Assembly (NCBI RefSeq): GCF_001889265.1
Contig: NZ_CP018151.1
Location: forward strand, 1,612,001-1,676,000
DNA length: 64,000 bases
DNA from: Microbacterium sp. 1.5R
Lineage (GTDB): Bacteria; Actinomycetota; Actinomycetes; Actinomycetales; Microbacteriaceae
Direction of reading: 5' to 3'
Position 1 is the first letter of the stretch, and each line of letters starts with the position of its first letter. Under the pieces are notes generated by a model. The model ran no database searches and was not told where the DNA came from. It saw nothing but the letters and a program-made list of their open reading frames with translations. The position numbers and the translations under genes are program-made. Shown piece after piece: positions 8,465-17,001 of this stretch.

Positions 8465-9587
8465 GCGCAACGCTCCCGCAGGACCACGCGTCGCGGTGAT
8501 CGGTGCCGGAAGCTGGGGCACCACGTTCGGAAAGATCCTCGCCGACGGCGGGGCGCAGGTCACGATGTGGGCGCGCCGAGCCGAACTCGCCCACGAGATC
8601 GACGAGGCCAAGCGCAACTCCCGCTATCTGCCCGGCATCAACCTGCCGCGCACGATGTCCGCGACGCACGAGCTGGCGATCGCGCTCCGCGATGTCGACC
8701 AGGTGTACCTCTCGGTGCCGAGTCAGTCGCTGCGGGAGAATCTCAAGGCGCTTCGGCCGCTGCTCGCCGACAACGACGCCAAGATCGTCAGCCTGATGAA
8801 GGGCGTCGAGCGCACGACGGGGCTCCGGATGAGCCAGGTCATCGAGCAGGAGCTGCGCTGCGATCCCGACCGTATCGCGGTCGCCTCCGGGCCGAACCTC
8901 GCGCTCGAGATCGCTCGCGAGCAGCCCACGGCCGCCGTGATCTCCTCACGCAGTCGGGAGACCGCCGAGGAGGTCGCGCGCGCGGCACGTAACAGCTACT
9001 TCCGGACGTTCGTGAACACCGACGTGATCGGCACGGAGTTCGGGGGAGTGCTGAAGAACCTCATCGCGGTGGCCATCGGCATCGTCGACGGCGTCGGGTA
9101 CGGCGAGAACACCAAGGCGTCGATCATCACCCGCGGGCTCGTGGAGATGACCGATTTCGCCGTCGCCAACGGCGCTCACCCCGAGACCCTGCAGGGACTC
9201 GCGGGCCTGGGCGACCTCATCGCGACATGTCAGTCCCCGCTGAGCCGCAACAACACGGCCGGGCGCCTGCTCGGCCAGGGATACAGCTTCCAGGACGTCG
9301 TGAAGCAGATGCAGCAGACCGCTGAGGGCCTCGCGTCCGTGGCGCCCGTGCTGCAACTCGCCCGCGAGTCCGACGTGCACATGCCCATCGTCGAGCAGGT
9401 GAAGATGGTGCTCGACGGCAAGATGAACCCCCGTGACATCGCACCCCACCTGACGACGGACGACGACACCCCGCAGGGTGAGAGGACCAACCATGGACAA
9501 GCAGACGGTGGTGGTGCTCTTCGGAGGGCGCTCCAGCGAGCATTCGATCAGTTCCGCAACGGCGGGCGGAGTGCTGGGCGCGATTGA
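8454..9587 (+). CDS. gpsA: Glycerol-3-phosphate dehydrogenase [NAD(P)+]
   Basis: GpsA makes sn-glycerol-3-phosphate from dihydroxyacetone phosphate for lipid synthesis. The nucleotide motif VAVIGAGSWGTTFGKILA is near the N-terminus, followed by SLMKGVE, SGPNLALEIA, KNLIAVAIGIVDG and GLAGLGDL. A TTG start at 8454 is chosen because AAGGAG (8438-8443) lies at a suitable distance; an ATG at 8430 has no ribosome site. It overlaps plsC by 11 bases. The predicted 377 residues exceed the usual 330-350: the reading frame runs 95 bases into ddl, adding a low-complexity tail rich in Gly and Arg. Confidence 0.93.
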   Translation: MTPKRNAPAGPRVAVIGAGSWGTTFGKILADGGAQVTMWARRAELAHEIDEAKRNSRYLPGINLPRTMSATHELAIALRDVDQVYLSVPSQSLRENLKALRPLLADNDAKIVSLMKGVERTTGLRMSQVIEQELRCDPDRIAVASGPNLALEIAREQPTAAVISSRSRETAEEVARAARNSYFRTFVNTDVIGTEFGGVLKNLIAVAIGIVDGVGYGENTKASIITRGLVEMTDFAVANGAHPETLQGLAGLGDLIATCQSPLSRNNTAGRLLGQGYSFQDVVKQMQQTAEGLASVAPVLQLARESDVHMPIVEQVKMVLDGKMNPRDIAPHLTTDDDTPQGERTNHGQADGGGALRRALQRAFDQFRNGGRSAGRD

Positions 9588-10575
9588 TCGCGATCGGTAC
9601 GCCGTGATCCCGGTCGGGATCACCCGCGACGGCGCCTTCGTCCTCGAGGACGACGACCCGGCGAAGTTCCCGCTGGATGCCGCTCACCTGCCCGAGGTCG
9701 CCGACAACGGCACACGGGTGCTGTGGCCGGAACCCGGCGGAGACCGCAGCCTGCGCGTCGTGCGCACCGACGGCACCACCGAATCCCTCGGCGAGATCGA
9801 TATCGTGCTGCCGATCCTCCACGGCCCGCACGGCGAGGACGGCACCATCCAGGGGTACTTCGACACCCTCGAGGTCCCCTACGCCGGCGGCGGGGTGCTC
9901 GACTCCGCACTGTGCATGGACAAGCACTTCATGAAGATCGCGCTGCGGGCCGCCGGTATCGCGGTGGCGGCCGGACTGACGGTGCGCGCGCGCCAGTGGG
10001 AACAGGATGCCGTCGCGATCCGCGACTCGGCGGCGGCGCTCGGCCTGCCGCTCTTCGTGAAGCCGGCTCGCGCGGGATCCAGCGTGGGCGTCTCGAAGGT
10101 CGAGAGCGCCGACGAGCTCGATGCGGCGCTGGCGATCGCGTTCGCAGAAGACGACAAGGTCCTGATCGAGGCGGGCGTGGTCGGCCGCGAGATCGAGGTC
10201 GCCGTGCTCGAAGGTGCCGACGGCGTCCGAGCGTCGCTTCCTGGCGAGATCGTGCTGACGACTCGAGGGTTCTACGACTTCGAGGGAAAGTACCTCGGCG
10301 GCGACGGCGTCGACGTCGTGTGCCCGGCGGAGCTCGAGGATTCGGAGGTCGCGGCCATTCAGGATGCGGCAGTCCGTGCGTTCGAGGCGGTGGACGGGCG
10401 AGGTCTTGCGCGCGTCGACATGTTCCTCACTCCTACGGGAGAGCTGGTGGTCAACGAGCTGAACACGATGCCGGGATTCACTCCGATCTCGATGTTCCCG
10501 AAGTGCTGGGTGGCCTCCGGACTCAGTTACGGTGACCTGATCTCCGAGTTGATCGAGGCGGGCCTGCGCCGCTGA
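9493..10575 (+). CDS. ddl: D-alanine--D-alanine ligase
   Basis: A 360-residue ATP-grasp ligase that makes D-Ala-D-Ala for peptidoglycan. The opening VVVLFGGRSSEHSISSATAG contains the family serine/glutamate motif (SSEHSIS). ATP-grasp blocks FVKPARAGSSVGVSKV and the C-terminal metal-binding VNELNTMPGFTPISMFPK are intact. The ATG at 9493 follows GAGAGGA. It begins inside the 3' end of gpsA. The usual vancomycin-sensitive type versus D-Ala-D-Lac type cannot be settled from these motifs alone. Confidence 0.95.
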   Translation: MDKQTVVVLFGGRSSEHSISSATAGGVLGAIDRDRYAVIPVGITRDGAFVLEDDDPAKFPLDAAHLPEVADNGTRVLWPEPGGDRSLRVVRTDGTTESLGEIDIVLPILHGPHGEDGTIQGYFDTLEVPYAGGGVLDSALCMDKHFMKIALRAAGIAVAAGLTVRARQWEQDAVAIRDSAAALGLPLFVKPARAGSSVGVSKVESADELDAALAIAFAEDDKVLIEAGVVGREIEVAVLEGADGVRASLPGEIVLTTRGFYDFEGKYLGGDGVDVVCPAELEDSEVAAIQDAAVRAFEAVDGRGLARVDMFLTPTGELVVNELNTMPGFTPISMFPKCWVASGLSYGDLISELIEAGLRR

Positions 10576-10591
10576 CCCTCGACGGGTCAGC
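10571..10591. terminator. Bidirectional hairpin between ddl and the DUF3515 gene
   Basis: GCTGACCC (10571-10578) and GGGTCAGC (10584-10591) pair perfectly around a five-base loop. The stem covers the stop codons of both converging genes, so it could end transcription from both sides. No T-run is present on either strand. Confidence 0.55.
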
Positions 10592-11093
10592 CTTCGGTCG
10601 ATCCGTCGTCCGGGTTCTCGTCGGTGGGCACCCGGTTGGTGCAGCGTGCCGTGGCGGGCGCGAGGCCCGACTGGATGCTCGTGGAGAGGCTCTCGACGAC
10701 CGTACGGAAGTCGATCTCCTCGCCACGGCGGATGATCACCTCGATGGCGGGCTCGCGACCGTACGTCACGAGACGCTGCCGGTCTTCCTCCTGATCGAGA
10801 ACGAGCCAGTCGACGCTGCCGATGGTCGTGCACACCTCTGTCGACGGCGCCGGCGGTTCGACGCCGCAGCGCAGCACGACGGTCGGGTCGCCCCAGGCTC
10901 CGGTCGCCTGAGCATCGGTCCACACCCGATCGAGATCGCCGACGGCGTCGGGGAGGAGCACGGACACCTCGGCGCAGGCCGGATCGTTGGCGTCCTCAGC
11001 GGGTGCGAGGTGGATCGTCGTCGAGCAGCCGGACAGTGCGGCGAGGAGGACCAGCGAGCCCGCGACGACGGCGAGACGGCGAGAGCGGGGCAT
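10587..11093 (-). CDS. DUF3515 family lipoprotein
   Basis: A 168-residue protein of the actinobacterial DUF3515 family. The N-terminus is a lipoprotein signal: basic MPRSRR, a hydrophobic core and the lipobox LSGC with the modified cysteine at position 23. The remainder contains paired cysteines and acidic stretches. Its role is unknown; DUF3515 genes often sit beside ddl and thiL, as here, which hints at an envelope function. The start is 23 bases from the divergent thiL gene. Confidence 0.88.
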   Translation of the reverse strand: MPRSRRLAVVAGSLVLLAALSGCSTTIHLAPAEDANDPACAEVSVLLPDAVGDLDRVWTDAQATGAWGDPTVVLRCGVEPPAPSTEVCTTIGSVDWLVLDQEEDRQRLVTYGREPAIEVIIRRGEEIDFRTVVESLSTSIQSGLAPATARCTNRVPTDENPDDGSTEG

Positions 11094-11103
11094 GCATCCA
11101 GGC

Positions 11104-11109
11104 TACCTT
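11104..11109 (+). promoter_or_regulatory. Candidate -10 box (TACCTT) for thiL
   Basis: TACCTT ends seven bases before the thiL ATG and no ribosome site is seen, so the transcript is probably leaderless. Confidence 0.4.
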
Positions 11110-11116
11110 TGACTGC

Positions 11117-12112
11117 ATGTCCTCCCGACCTCGCGACGATGATCCGACCCTCGGCGAACTGTCGGAGGGGGAGATCCTCAGAGCGATCCTGGCGAGGACG
11201 GCGCGGGCCTCTCACACGCTCGTCGGACCCGGCGACGATGCGGCGGTGATAGCGGCTCCCTCGGGTTCGGTGGTCGCCACGACGGACACTCTCGTGCACG
11301 GCCCGGACTTCCGGCTCGCGTGGTCGTCGGGGTACGACCTCGGTTGGAAGGCCGCCGCCGTCAACCTCGCCGACGTGGCGGCCATGGGCGCGCGGCCGAC
11401 GGCGCTCCTGGTGGCGCTGGCCGTTCCCCGAGACCTTCGACTGTCGTTCATCGAGCGCCTCGCAGACGGCTTCCGAGAAGCCTGCGCCGCACTCGCACCG
11501 GGATGCGCGGTGGTCGGCGGCGATCTCACGGTCTCGGACGTCCTGACCGTGGCCGTCACCGCGCTCGGCGATCTCGAGGGCCGGCTGCCCGTGACCCGGT
11601 CGGGCGCACGGGTCGGTGACGCGGTCGCGGTCGCAGGCGAACTGGGGCACGCCGCTCACGGACTCTCGGTGCTCTTCGGAAGGTTCCGCGAGGGGGAGGC
11701 ACCGGTCCCCGTCGATGCGTCCCTGCTCGCCCCGGGTGAGAGCGCTGCTCTGGCGGCACAGCTCCGTCCATCGCCGCCGATCGGTCTCGGCCCCTTCGCT
11801 GCCACCGCGGGCGCGACCGCGATGATGGACATCTCGGACGGGCTCGCGCTCGACGCGCGACGGATGGCAGCGGCCTCCGAGGTCACCATCGCACTCGACA
11901 GCGCAGCCCTCGGCGACAGCCCCCAGCGAGCTCTCGCCGGTGGCGAGGATCACGCCCTGCTCGCCTGCTTCCCGCCGGGGATCGTGCCGGCGGGCTTCCG
12001 CGTCATCGGCACTGTCATGCCCCAGGGCGAGCACGAGCTGCTGGTCGACGGCGCACCCGCGGACGTCAGCGGCTGGGATCCCTATCGCGACTGGGACTCG
12101 GCCTCGGGCTGA
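11117..12112 (+). CDS. thiL: Thiamine-monophosphate kinase
   Basis: A 331-residue ThiL that phosphorylates thiamine monophosphate to the active diphosphate cofactor. It has the AIRS/ThiL fold marks: VGPGDDAAVI near the N-terminus, TDTLVHGPDFR, KAAAVNLADVAAMGA and, toward the C-terminus, MDISDGLALDARRM and GGEDHALLA. The last 31 bases overlap the converging rsmD gene. The start at 11117 is likely leaderless. An upstream in-frame start would read through the DUF3515 gene and is rejected. Confidence 0.94.
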   Translation: MSSRPRDDDPTLGELSEGEILRAILARTARASHTLVGPGDDAAVIAAPSGSVVATTDTLVHGPDFRLAWSSGYDLGWKAAAVNLADVAAMGARPTALLVALAVPRDLRLSFIERLADGFREACAALAPGCAVVGGDLTVSDVLTVAVTALGDLEGRLPVTRSGARVGDAVAVAGELGHAAHGLSVLFGRFREGEAPVPVDASLLAPGESAALAAQLRPSPPIGLGPFAATAGATAMMDISDGLALDARRMAAASEVTIALDSAALGDSPQRALAGGEDHALLACFPPGIVPAGFRVIGTVMPQGEHELLVDGAPADVSGWDPYRDWDSASG

Positions 12113-12684
12113 GACGACTCCGTCGCGGGAGCGGGCTCGGCCCACCAGAGCGCGGTGTCGCCGTAGGCCTTCTCGCGGATCAGCTCCAGTCCGGCCGCAG
12201 CGAGGTCGGGAGGGGTCGATCGCTGGGCGCGCTCGATGATCACGAGGGCGTCGGGAGCGAGAAGCGGCGCGAGCGTGACGAGGTCCGCCGTCATCGCCTC
12301 GTCGTCGAGGTCGTACGGGGGATCCGAGAACACGAGGTCGTACGGGCCGGAGGCGCGCAGCAGGAACGATCGGACGGTGCTCTGGTGCACCCTCGCGCTC
12401 GGCGCTCCGGCCTTCGCGACGGTGGCGGCGTTGCGGCGGACCACCGACGCCGCCTCTCGGCCGTGCTCGACGAGATCCGCGCTCGTCGCGCCGCGGCTGA
12501 GGGTCTCCAGTCCCAGCGCACCCGAGCCGGCATAGAGGTCGAGCACCCGCGCGCCGACGATGGCGTCCGCCGACTCCAGCGCTCCGAAGAGCGACTCCCG
12601 CACGCGGTCGCTGGTGGGTCTCGTTCCCGCGCGGGGCACGTCGAGCCGCGCGCCGCGCGCTGTTCCGGCGATGATCCTCGTCAC
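12082..12684 (-). CDS. rsmD: 16S rRNA (guanine(966)-N(2))-methyltransferase
   Basis: A 200-residue RsmD methyltransferase. It begins MTRIIAGTARGARLDVP, followed by TRPTSDRVRESLFGAL. The SAM site is LDLYAGSGALGLETLSRGA and the catalytic motif DPPY is at residues 121-124. The C-terminus carries an extra low-complexity tail (PAPATESSQPEAESQSR) that lies in the region overlapping thiL. The usual neighbours recG and coaD follow on the other strand. Confidence 0.94.
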   Translation of the reverse strand: MTRIIAGTARGARLDVPRAGTRPTSDRVRESLFGALESADAIVGARVLDLYAGSGALGLETLSRGATSADLVEHGREAASVVRRNAATVAKAGAPSARVHQSTVRSFLLRASGPYDLVFSDPPYDLDDEAMTADLVTLAPLLAPDALVIIERAQRSTPPDLAAAGLELIREKAYGDTALWWAEPAPATESSQPEAESQSR

Positions 12685-12733
12685 CCGTTCACGATACGAC
12701 AGCTGCGGCGCACGTCGTGTCCGTGCGGCCTCC

Positions 12734-12739
12734 TAGACT
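12734..12739 (+). promoter_or_regulatory. Candidate -10 box (TAGACT) for recG
   Basis: TAGACT ends six bases before the recG ATG at 12746, with no ribosome site in between, consistent with a leaderless transcript. Confidence 0.5.
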
Positions 12740-12745
12740 CGGATC

Positions 12746-14920
12746 ATGTCGCTCACGCTGGATTCGTCGCTCGAGGAGGCGCTGGGCGCCACGCCGGCGA
12801 AGTCTCTCGACAGAGCCTTCAGCATGAAGACGGTCGGCGATCTCGTGTCGCACTATCCCCGACGGTACGCGGATCCGGGCGAGCTGACCCCGATCCGTGA
12901 ACTCCCTCTGGGCGAGACGGTGACGATCGTCGCCGAGGTGCTGTCCTCCAGCGCCAGGGCGATGCGCAACCGTCGTGGTGCGATGGTCGACGTCGTGATC
13001 GGCGACGGCATCGGCAAGATGTCTCTGACGTTCTTCGCGAAGAACCTGGGCGCGGCCAAGTGGCGCTCCGAGGACCTCGCGGTCGGACGTCGAGGTGTCT
13101 TCTCGGGCAAGGTCGGCGAGTTCAACGGCATGACGCAGTTCGCGCATCCCGAGTACGAGCTGTTCGACGATGAGGATGCGGCCAGACGCCGGGCGGACGC
13201 GCGCGCTGCCGTACTGATTCCCATCTATCCCGCGACGTCGACGCTGCAGACGTGGCAGATCGCGAAGTTCATCGCGCGGGCGCTCGACGGCCTCGGCGAG
13301 GTGCCGGAGCCTCTCGCCCCCGATGTCCGCGCGCGGGAGGAACTTCTGACCGCTCGAGAGGCGCTCGAGCAGATTCACCGCCCGAAGACCCGCAATGACA
13401 TCGATCCTGCGGTCCGCACCCTGCGGATGCACGAGGCGCTCACTCTCCAGACCGCCCTCCTGCAGCAGCGGGATGCCGTGCGATCGCTGTCGGCGACCGC
13501 GCGTCCGTCGAAGCCCGGTGGGCTGCTCGAGCGCTTCGACGCCTCGCTGCCGTACGACCTCACGCCCGACCAGAAGACGGTCGGCGAGCAGGTGGCGAGC
13601 GACCTCGTCGCCGCCTGGCCGATGAATCGTCTCGTGCAGGGTGAGGTCGGGTCCGGGAAGACCCTCGTCGCGCTGCGTGCGATGCTCCAGGTGGCCGAGT
13701 CCGGCGGTCAGGCGGCGCTGATCGCCCCGACCGAGGTGCTCGCAGGGCAGCACCTGCGATCGATCGCGAAGATGCTCGGGCCGCAGATGTCACCGCTCGT
13801 GATGCCCACCCTGCTCACCGGTCAGATGCCGGCCGCCGAGCGTCGCAAGGCTGCGCTCCGCGTCGCCTCCGGACAGGCGCTGATCGTCGTGGGCACGCAC
13901 GCGCTGCTCGGCGAGAAGACGACCTTCGCTGATCTCGGCCTCGTCGTCGTCGACGAGCAGCACCGGTTCGGAGTCGAGCAACGAGAGGCGCTTCGCGCGA
14001 AGGGGTCCAGCCCGCACGCGCTGGTTCTCACCGCGACCCCGATCCCGCGCACGGTCGCGATGACGGTGTTCGGCGATCTCGACACTTCCGTGATCCGCAC
14101 GATGCCCAAGGGACGAGCCGGAATCGAGTCCTTCGTCGCTCCGCTCGCAGAGCATCCCGGCTGGTTCAATCGAGTCTGGGAGCGCGCCGCCGAGGAGATC
14201 TCTCAGGGCCGACAGGTGTTCGCGGTATGCGCGGCGATCGACACGACCAAGAAGACGGCGGAAGCGGGGGAGCAGCCCGTGATCCCGCCCGAGGGTGCGT
14301 CAGGTCCTCGCTGGGGCGTGGTGCAGCTCGATGAGGCCCTGGCGACGCACCCCCGGCTCGTTAACGTCCGACGGGCCGTGCTGCACGGTCGCATGCCGTC
14401 CGACGAGAAGGACGCCGTCATGCAGTCCTTCGCGCGCGGCGAGATCGACCTGCTGGTGGCGACGACCGTGATCGAGGTCGGCGTCGACGTCCCGAACGCC
14501 TCGACCATGATCGTTCTCGACGCCGATCGGTTCGGGGTGTCGCAGCTGCACCAGCTGAGGGGCCGTGTCGGTCGAGGAGGCGTTCCAGGGCTCTGCCTGT
14601 TGGTCACCGAAGCCGAAGAGGGGTCAGTGGCGCGCGAACGCGTGGACGCGGTGGCAGCGACTCTCGACGGATTCGCTCTCGCGGAGGTCGATCTCGAGCT
14701 CCGCGGTGAAGGTGACGTGCTCGGTGCCGCACAGGCTGGAGCTCGGTCCTCCCTGAAGCTGCTGCGGGTCGTCAAAGACTCGGGCCTGATCGTCCGAGCC
14801 CGGGAGCTCGCGGAGGGCATCCTCTCCGACGACCCGGATCTGCGGGCGAATCCCGGACTCCGCTCGGCGATCGAGCGACGCGTGAGCGACGACGACCGGG
14901 CGGCACTCGCGAAGAACTGA
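12746..14920 (+). CDS. recG: ATP-dependent DNA helicase RecG
   Basis: A 724-residue RecG branch-migration helicase that remodels stalled forks and Holliday junctions. The N-terminal wedge/OB region contains TVGDLVSHYPRRY. The helicase core has Walker A GEVGSGKT (about residues 298-305), the DEQH box in VVDEQHRFGV, LTATPIPRT (motif III) and the C-terminal block around QLRGRVGRG (motif VI). The length is normal. It forms the standard rsmD/recG/coaD neighbourhood. Confidence 0.96.
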   Translation: MSLTLDSSLEEALGATPAKSLDRAFSMKTVGDLVSHYPRRYADPGELTPIRELPLGETVTIVAEVLSSSARAMRNRRGAMVDVVIGDGIGKMSLTFFAKNLGAAKWRSEDLAVGRRGVFSGKVGEFNGMTQFAHPEYELFDDEDAARRRADARAAVLIPIYPATSTLQTWQIAKFIARALDGLGEVPEPLAPDVRAREELLTAREALEQIHRPKTRNDIDPAVRTLRMHEALTLQTALLQQRDAVRSLSATARPSKPGGLLERFDASLPYDLTPDQKTVGEQVASDLVAAWPMNRLVQGEVGSGKTLVALRAMLQVAESGGQAALIAPTEVLAGQHLRSIAKMLGPQMSPLVMPTLLTGQMPAAERRKAALRVASGQALIVVGTHALLGEKTTFADLGLVVVDEQHRFGVEQREALRAKGSSPHALVLTATPIPRTVAMTVFGDLDTSVIRTMPKGRAGIESFVAPLAEHPGWFNRVWERAAEEISQGRQVFAVCAAIDTTKKTAEAGEQPVIPPEGASGPRWGVVQLDEALATHPRLVNVRRAVLHGRMPSDEKDAVMQSFARGEIDLLVATTVIEVGVDVPNASTMIVLDADRFGVSQLHQLRGRVGRGGVPGLCLLVTEAEEGSVARERVDAVAATLDGFALAEVDLELRGEGDVLGAAQAGARSSLKLLRVVKDSGLIVRARELAEGILSDDPDLRANPGLRSAIERRVSDDDRAALAKN

Positions 14921-14938
14921 CCGCGGCATCGCGTGCTT

Positions 14939-14944
14939 TAGGCT
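14939..14944 (+). promoter_or_regulatory. Candidate -10 box (TAGGCT) for coaD
   Basis: TAGGCT ends exactly six bases before the coaD ATG at 14951. The intervening GGGGGC is not a normal ribosome site at that distance. This suggests a leaderless message separate from recG. Confidence 0.5.
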
Positions 14945-14950
14945 GGGGGC

Positions 14951-15448
14951 ATGAGCAGCCGGATCGCCGTCGTCCCTGGATCGTTCGATCCGCCGACCCT
15001 GGGTCATCTCGACGTGATCCGTCGCGCAGCCAAGCTGTACGACGAACTCCACGTGCTCGTGGTGCACAACCCCGGCAAAGAGGCGCTGCTCCCGATCGCT
15101 CAGCGGATGTCGCTGCTCGAGCAGTCGATCGCTGAGGACGGGATCGGCGACAACGTCGTCGTGGGCTCCTGGAGCATGGGGCTGCTCGTGGACTACGCCC
15201 GCGACGTCGGTGCGGGAGTTCTCGTGAAGGGCATCCGTTCGCAGATCGACGTCGCGTACGAATCCCCGATGGCGATCGTCAACCGTCACCTCGCCGACAT
15301 CGAGACGGTCTTCCTCCTGCCCGACCCCGCGCATGCCCTGGTCTCCAGCTCCCTGGTCCGCCAGGTGGCCGGCCTCGGCGGTGACGTGTCGCCGTTCGTG
15401 CCTCCGGCGGTTGCCTCCTTCCTCGACACCGGATCACGCGGGATCTGA
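14951..15448 (+). CDS. coaD: Pantetheine-phosphate adenylyltransferase
   Basis: A 165-residue PPAT that joins ATP and 4'-phosphopantetheine to make dephospho-CoA. The nucleotidyltransferase motif TLGH is at residues 16-19 within [16 protein letters not shown]. The signature [15 protein letters not shown] and the C-terminal ISSS-like block [10 protein letters not shown] are both present. The length matches the family. Confidence 0.96.
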   Translation: MSSRIAVVPGSFDPPTLGHLDVIRRAAKLYDELHVLVVHNPGKEALLPIAQRMSLLEQSIAEDGIGDNVVVGSWSMGLLVDYARDVGAGVLVKGIRSQIDVAYESPMAIVNRHLADIETVFLLPDPAHALVSSSLVRQVAGLGGDVSPFVPPAVASFLDTGSRGI

Positions 15449-15506
15449 TTTCCGGAGGCGCCGTCTTCACACAGCGCGGAACCAGCCTCCATCCCGCAGG
15501 AGCCGG

Positions 15507-15512
15507 TACCAT
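15507..15512 (+). promoter_or_regulatory. Candidate -10 box (TACCAT) of the DUF177-rpmF-rnc-mutM operon
   Basis: TACCAT ends six bases before the GTG at 15519, which supports that GTG as a leaderless start over the ATG four codons later. Confidence 0.45.
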
Positions 15513-15518
15513 TGCCGG

Positions 15519-16079
15519 GTGCGTTCCCGAATGAATGGTCCCTTCGTCCTGCCCGTCCGTGACATCGTCCGCAAGCCGGGCGAGATGCGCGAGCACGAGT
15601 TCTCGGTGACCCTCGGCGAAGGCTGGGGAGAGGGAATCGTCGCGTATGAAGCCGGTTCTGCGCTCGACCTGGACGTGCGTCTCGAGTCGGTTCACGAGGG
15701 CATCCTGGTGTCCGGAACCGCCGATGCTGAGTACTCCGGCGTATGCGGAAGATGCCTGATCGACATCACCCGGCCCGTCGAAGTCGAGTTCCAGGAGCTT
15801 TTCGCGTATCCTGGTGAGGAAGAAACTGACTTCGAGGTTCAAGACGACCACGTGGATCTTGAAACTCTAGTCAGGGATGCGGCCGTATTGGCGCTTCCAT
15901 TTCAGCCGGTGTGTCAGCCGGATTGCCCCGGGCTCGACCCGGAGACGGGCGAGAGGCTGACCGCGAGCACCGGGACGGAGCAGGTGGCTCCCATCGATCC
16001 TCGGTGGAGCGCGCTCCAGCAGATCACAGACCAAGACGGTGAGGCACAGAGCCGAGCCGCCGAGAAAGAAGAGAGCTAG
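15519..16079 (+). CDS. DUF177 (YceD-type) protein upstream of rpmF
   Basis: A 186-residue DUF177 protein, the family that precedes rpmF in most bacteria and is linked to 23S rRNA processing or ribosome assembly. It has the CGRCL metal-type motif, the acidic LFAYPGEEETDFEVQDD segment and the C-terminal VCQPDCPGLDPETGE block with two more cysteines. Four cysteines in all could form a zinc site. GTG at 15519 is chosen from the -10 spacing; ATG at 15531 is the alternative. It is the first gene of a four-gene operon. Confidence 0.9.
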   Translation: MRSRMNGPFVLPVRDIVRKPGEMREHEFSVTLGEGWGEGIVAYEAGSALDLDVRLESVHEGILVSGTADAEYSGVCGRCLIDITRPVEVEFQELFAYPGEEETDFEVQDDHVDLETLVRDAAVLALPFQPVCQPDCPGLDPETGERLTASTGTEQVAPIDPRWSALQQITDQDGEAQSRAAEKEES

Positions 16080-16081
16080 TC

Positions 16082-16291
16082 ATGGCTGGTAACCCCCCGA
16101 AGCGCAAGGTATCCCGTTCGAACACCCGCTCGCGCCGCGCGCAGTGGAAGGCGGCGCCCGTCGCACTCGTCAAGACCATCGAGAACGGTCAGGTCGTCTA
16201 CAGCCGTCCTCACCAGGCCAAGGTCGTCACCGACTCGCAGGGCACCGAGCTCTTCCTCGAGTACAAGGGTCGCAAGGTCGCCGACGTCTGA
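16082..16291 (+). CDS. rpmF: 50S ribosomal protein L32
   Basis: A 69-residue L32 beginning MAGNPPKRKVSRSNTRSRRA, as usual for actinobacterial L32. It lacks the CXXC zinc pair of some L32 proteins, so it is the zinc-independent form. It starts two bases after the DUF177 gene and is followed 17 bases later by rnc. Confidence 0.95.
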   Translation: MAGNPPKRKVSRSNTRSRRAQWKAAPVALVKTIENGQVVYSRPHQAKVVTDSQGTELFLEYKGRKVADV

Positions 16292-16308
16292 GTCGCGACT
16301 TCACGATT

Positions 16309-17001
16309 GTGACTGAGGTCCCTGGGGGGACGAGACCGCTCCCAGAGAAGCTCCGCGTCGATATCGACGCGGAGCTTCTGGAGTTGGCGCTCACCCATCG
16401 CTCCTATGCCTACGAGCACGGCGGCATCCCCCATAACGAACGTCTCGAGTTCCTCGGCGACTCCGTCCTCGGACAAGCCGTGACGGTGATGCTCTTCACG
16501 ACCCATCCGGGGCTGGATGAGGGGGAGTTGGCCAAGCGGCGCGCGAGCGTCGTCTCGACGGTCGCTCTCGCCGAGGTCGCGAGAGCGATCGATCTCGGCA
16601 GCCATCTGCTGCTGGGACGCGGTGAGGAACAGACGGGCGGTCGCGACAAGGACTCGATCCTCGCCGACACGATGGAAGCCGTGATCGGCGCGACGTATCT
16701 GTCAGCGGGTCCTGAGGCGGCGACCGAGCTCGTGCTCCGGCTGACCGCGCCGCTCCTCGCCGACCCCGAGCGCTACGGCGCGGCGATGGATCCGAAGACG
16801 AGCCTGCAGGAGCTGGCTGCGCGAGTCGGTGCGACTCCGCCCCAGTACTCGGTGGAGGCGAGCGGCCCCGACCACGATCGTCGATTCCTCGCAACCGTGG
16901 TCGTCGGCGATCTGGCGATGACCGGCAAGGGCAGCAGCAAGAAGACGGCAGAGATGGCCGCCGCGCTCAGCGCGTGGCGACTGCTCAACGAGCGTGCCTG
17001 A
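16309..17001 (+). CDS. rnc: Ribonuclease III
   Basis: A 230-residue RNase III that cuts double-stranded RNA in rRNA and mRNA processing. The signature HNERLEFLGDSVLG (residues 42-55) carries the catalytic acidic residues, and a dsRNA-binding domain follows at about 160-228, ending SSKKTAEMAAALSAWRLL. The GTG at 16309 is the start that fits the family length. A 34-bp perfect palindrome lies in codons 13-24. The stop overlaps the GTG of mutM by eight bases. Confidence 0.95.
   Translation: MTEVPGGTRPLPEKLRVDIDAELLELALTHRSYAYEHGGIPHNERLEFLGDSVLGQAVTVMLFTTHPGLDEGELAKRRASVVSTVALAEVARAIDLGSHLLLGRGEEQTGGRDKDSILADTMEAVIGATYLSAGPEAATELVLRLTAPLLADPERYGAAMDPKTSLQELAARVGATPPQYSVEASGPDHDRRFLATVVVGDLAMTGKGSSKKTAEMAAALSAWRLLNERA
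16346..16379 (+). repeat. 34-bp perfect palindrome inside the rnc coding region
   Basis: Two 17-base arms meet at 16362/16363 with no mismatch; the left arm begins AGAAGCTCCGCG and the right arm ends CGCGGAGCTTCT. In RNA it gives a stem of about 15 bp with a four-base loop. It falls in rnc codons 13-24, so the protein sequence is maintained while the RNA can form an RNase III substrate. This may be an autoregulatory cleavage site. Confidence 0.85.

Noticed and set aside
9217..10923. 568-codon antisense frame over gpsA and ddl
   Set aside because: It lies opposite two well-supported genes, shows no domain, and has the low-complexity composition typical of shadow frames.
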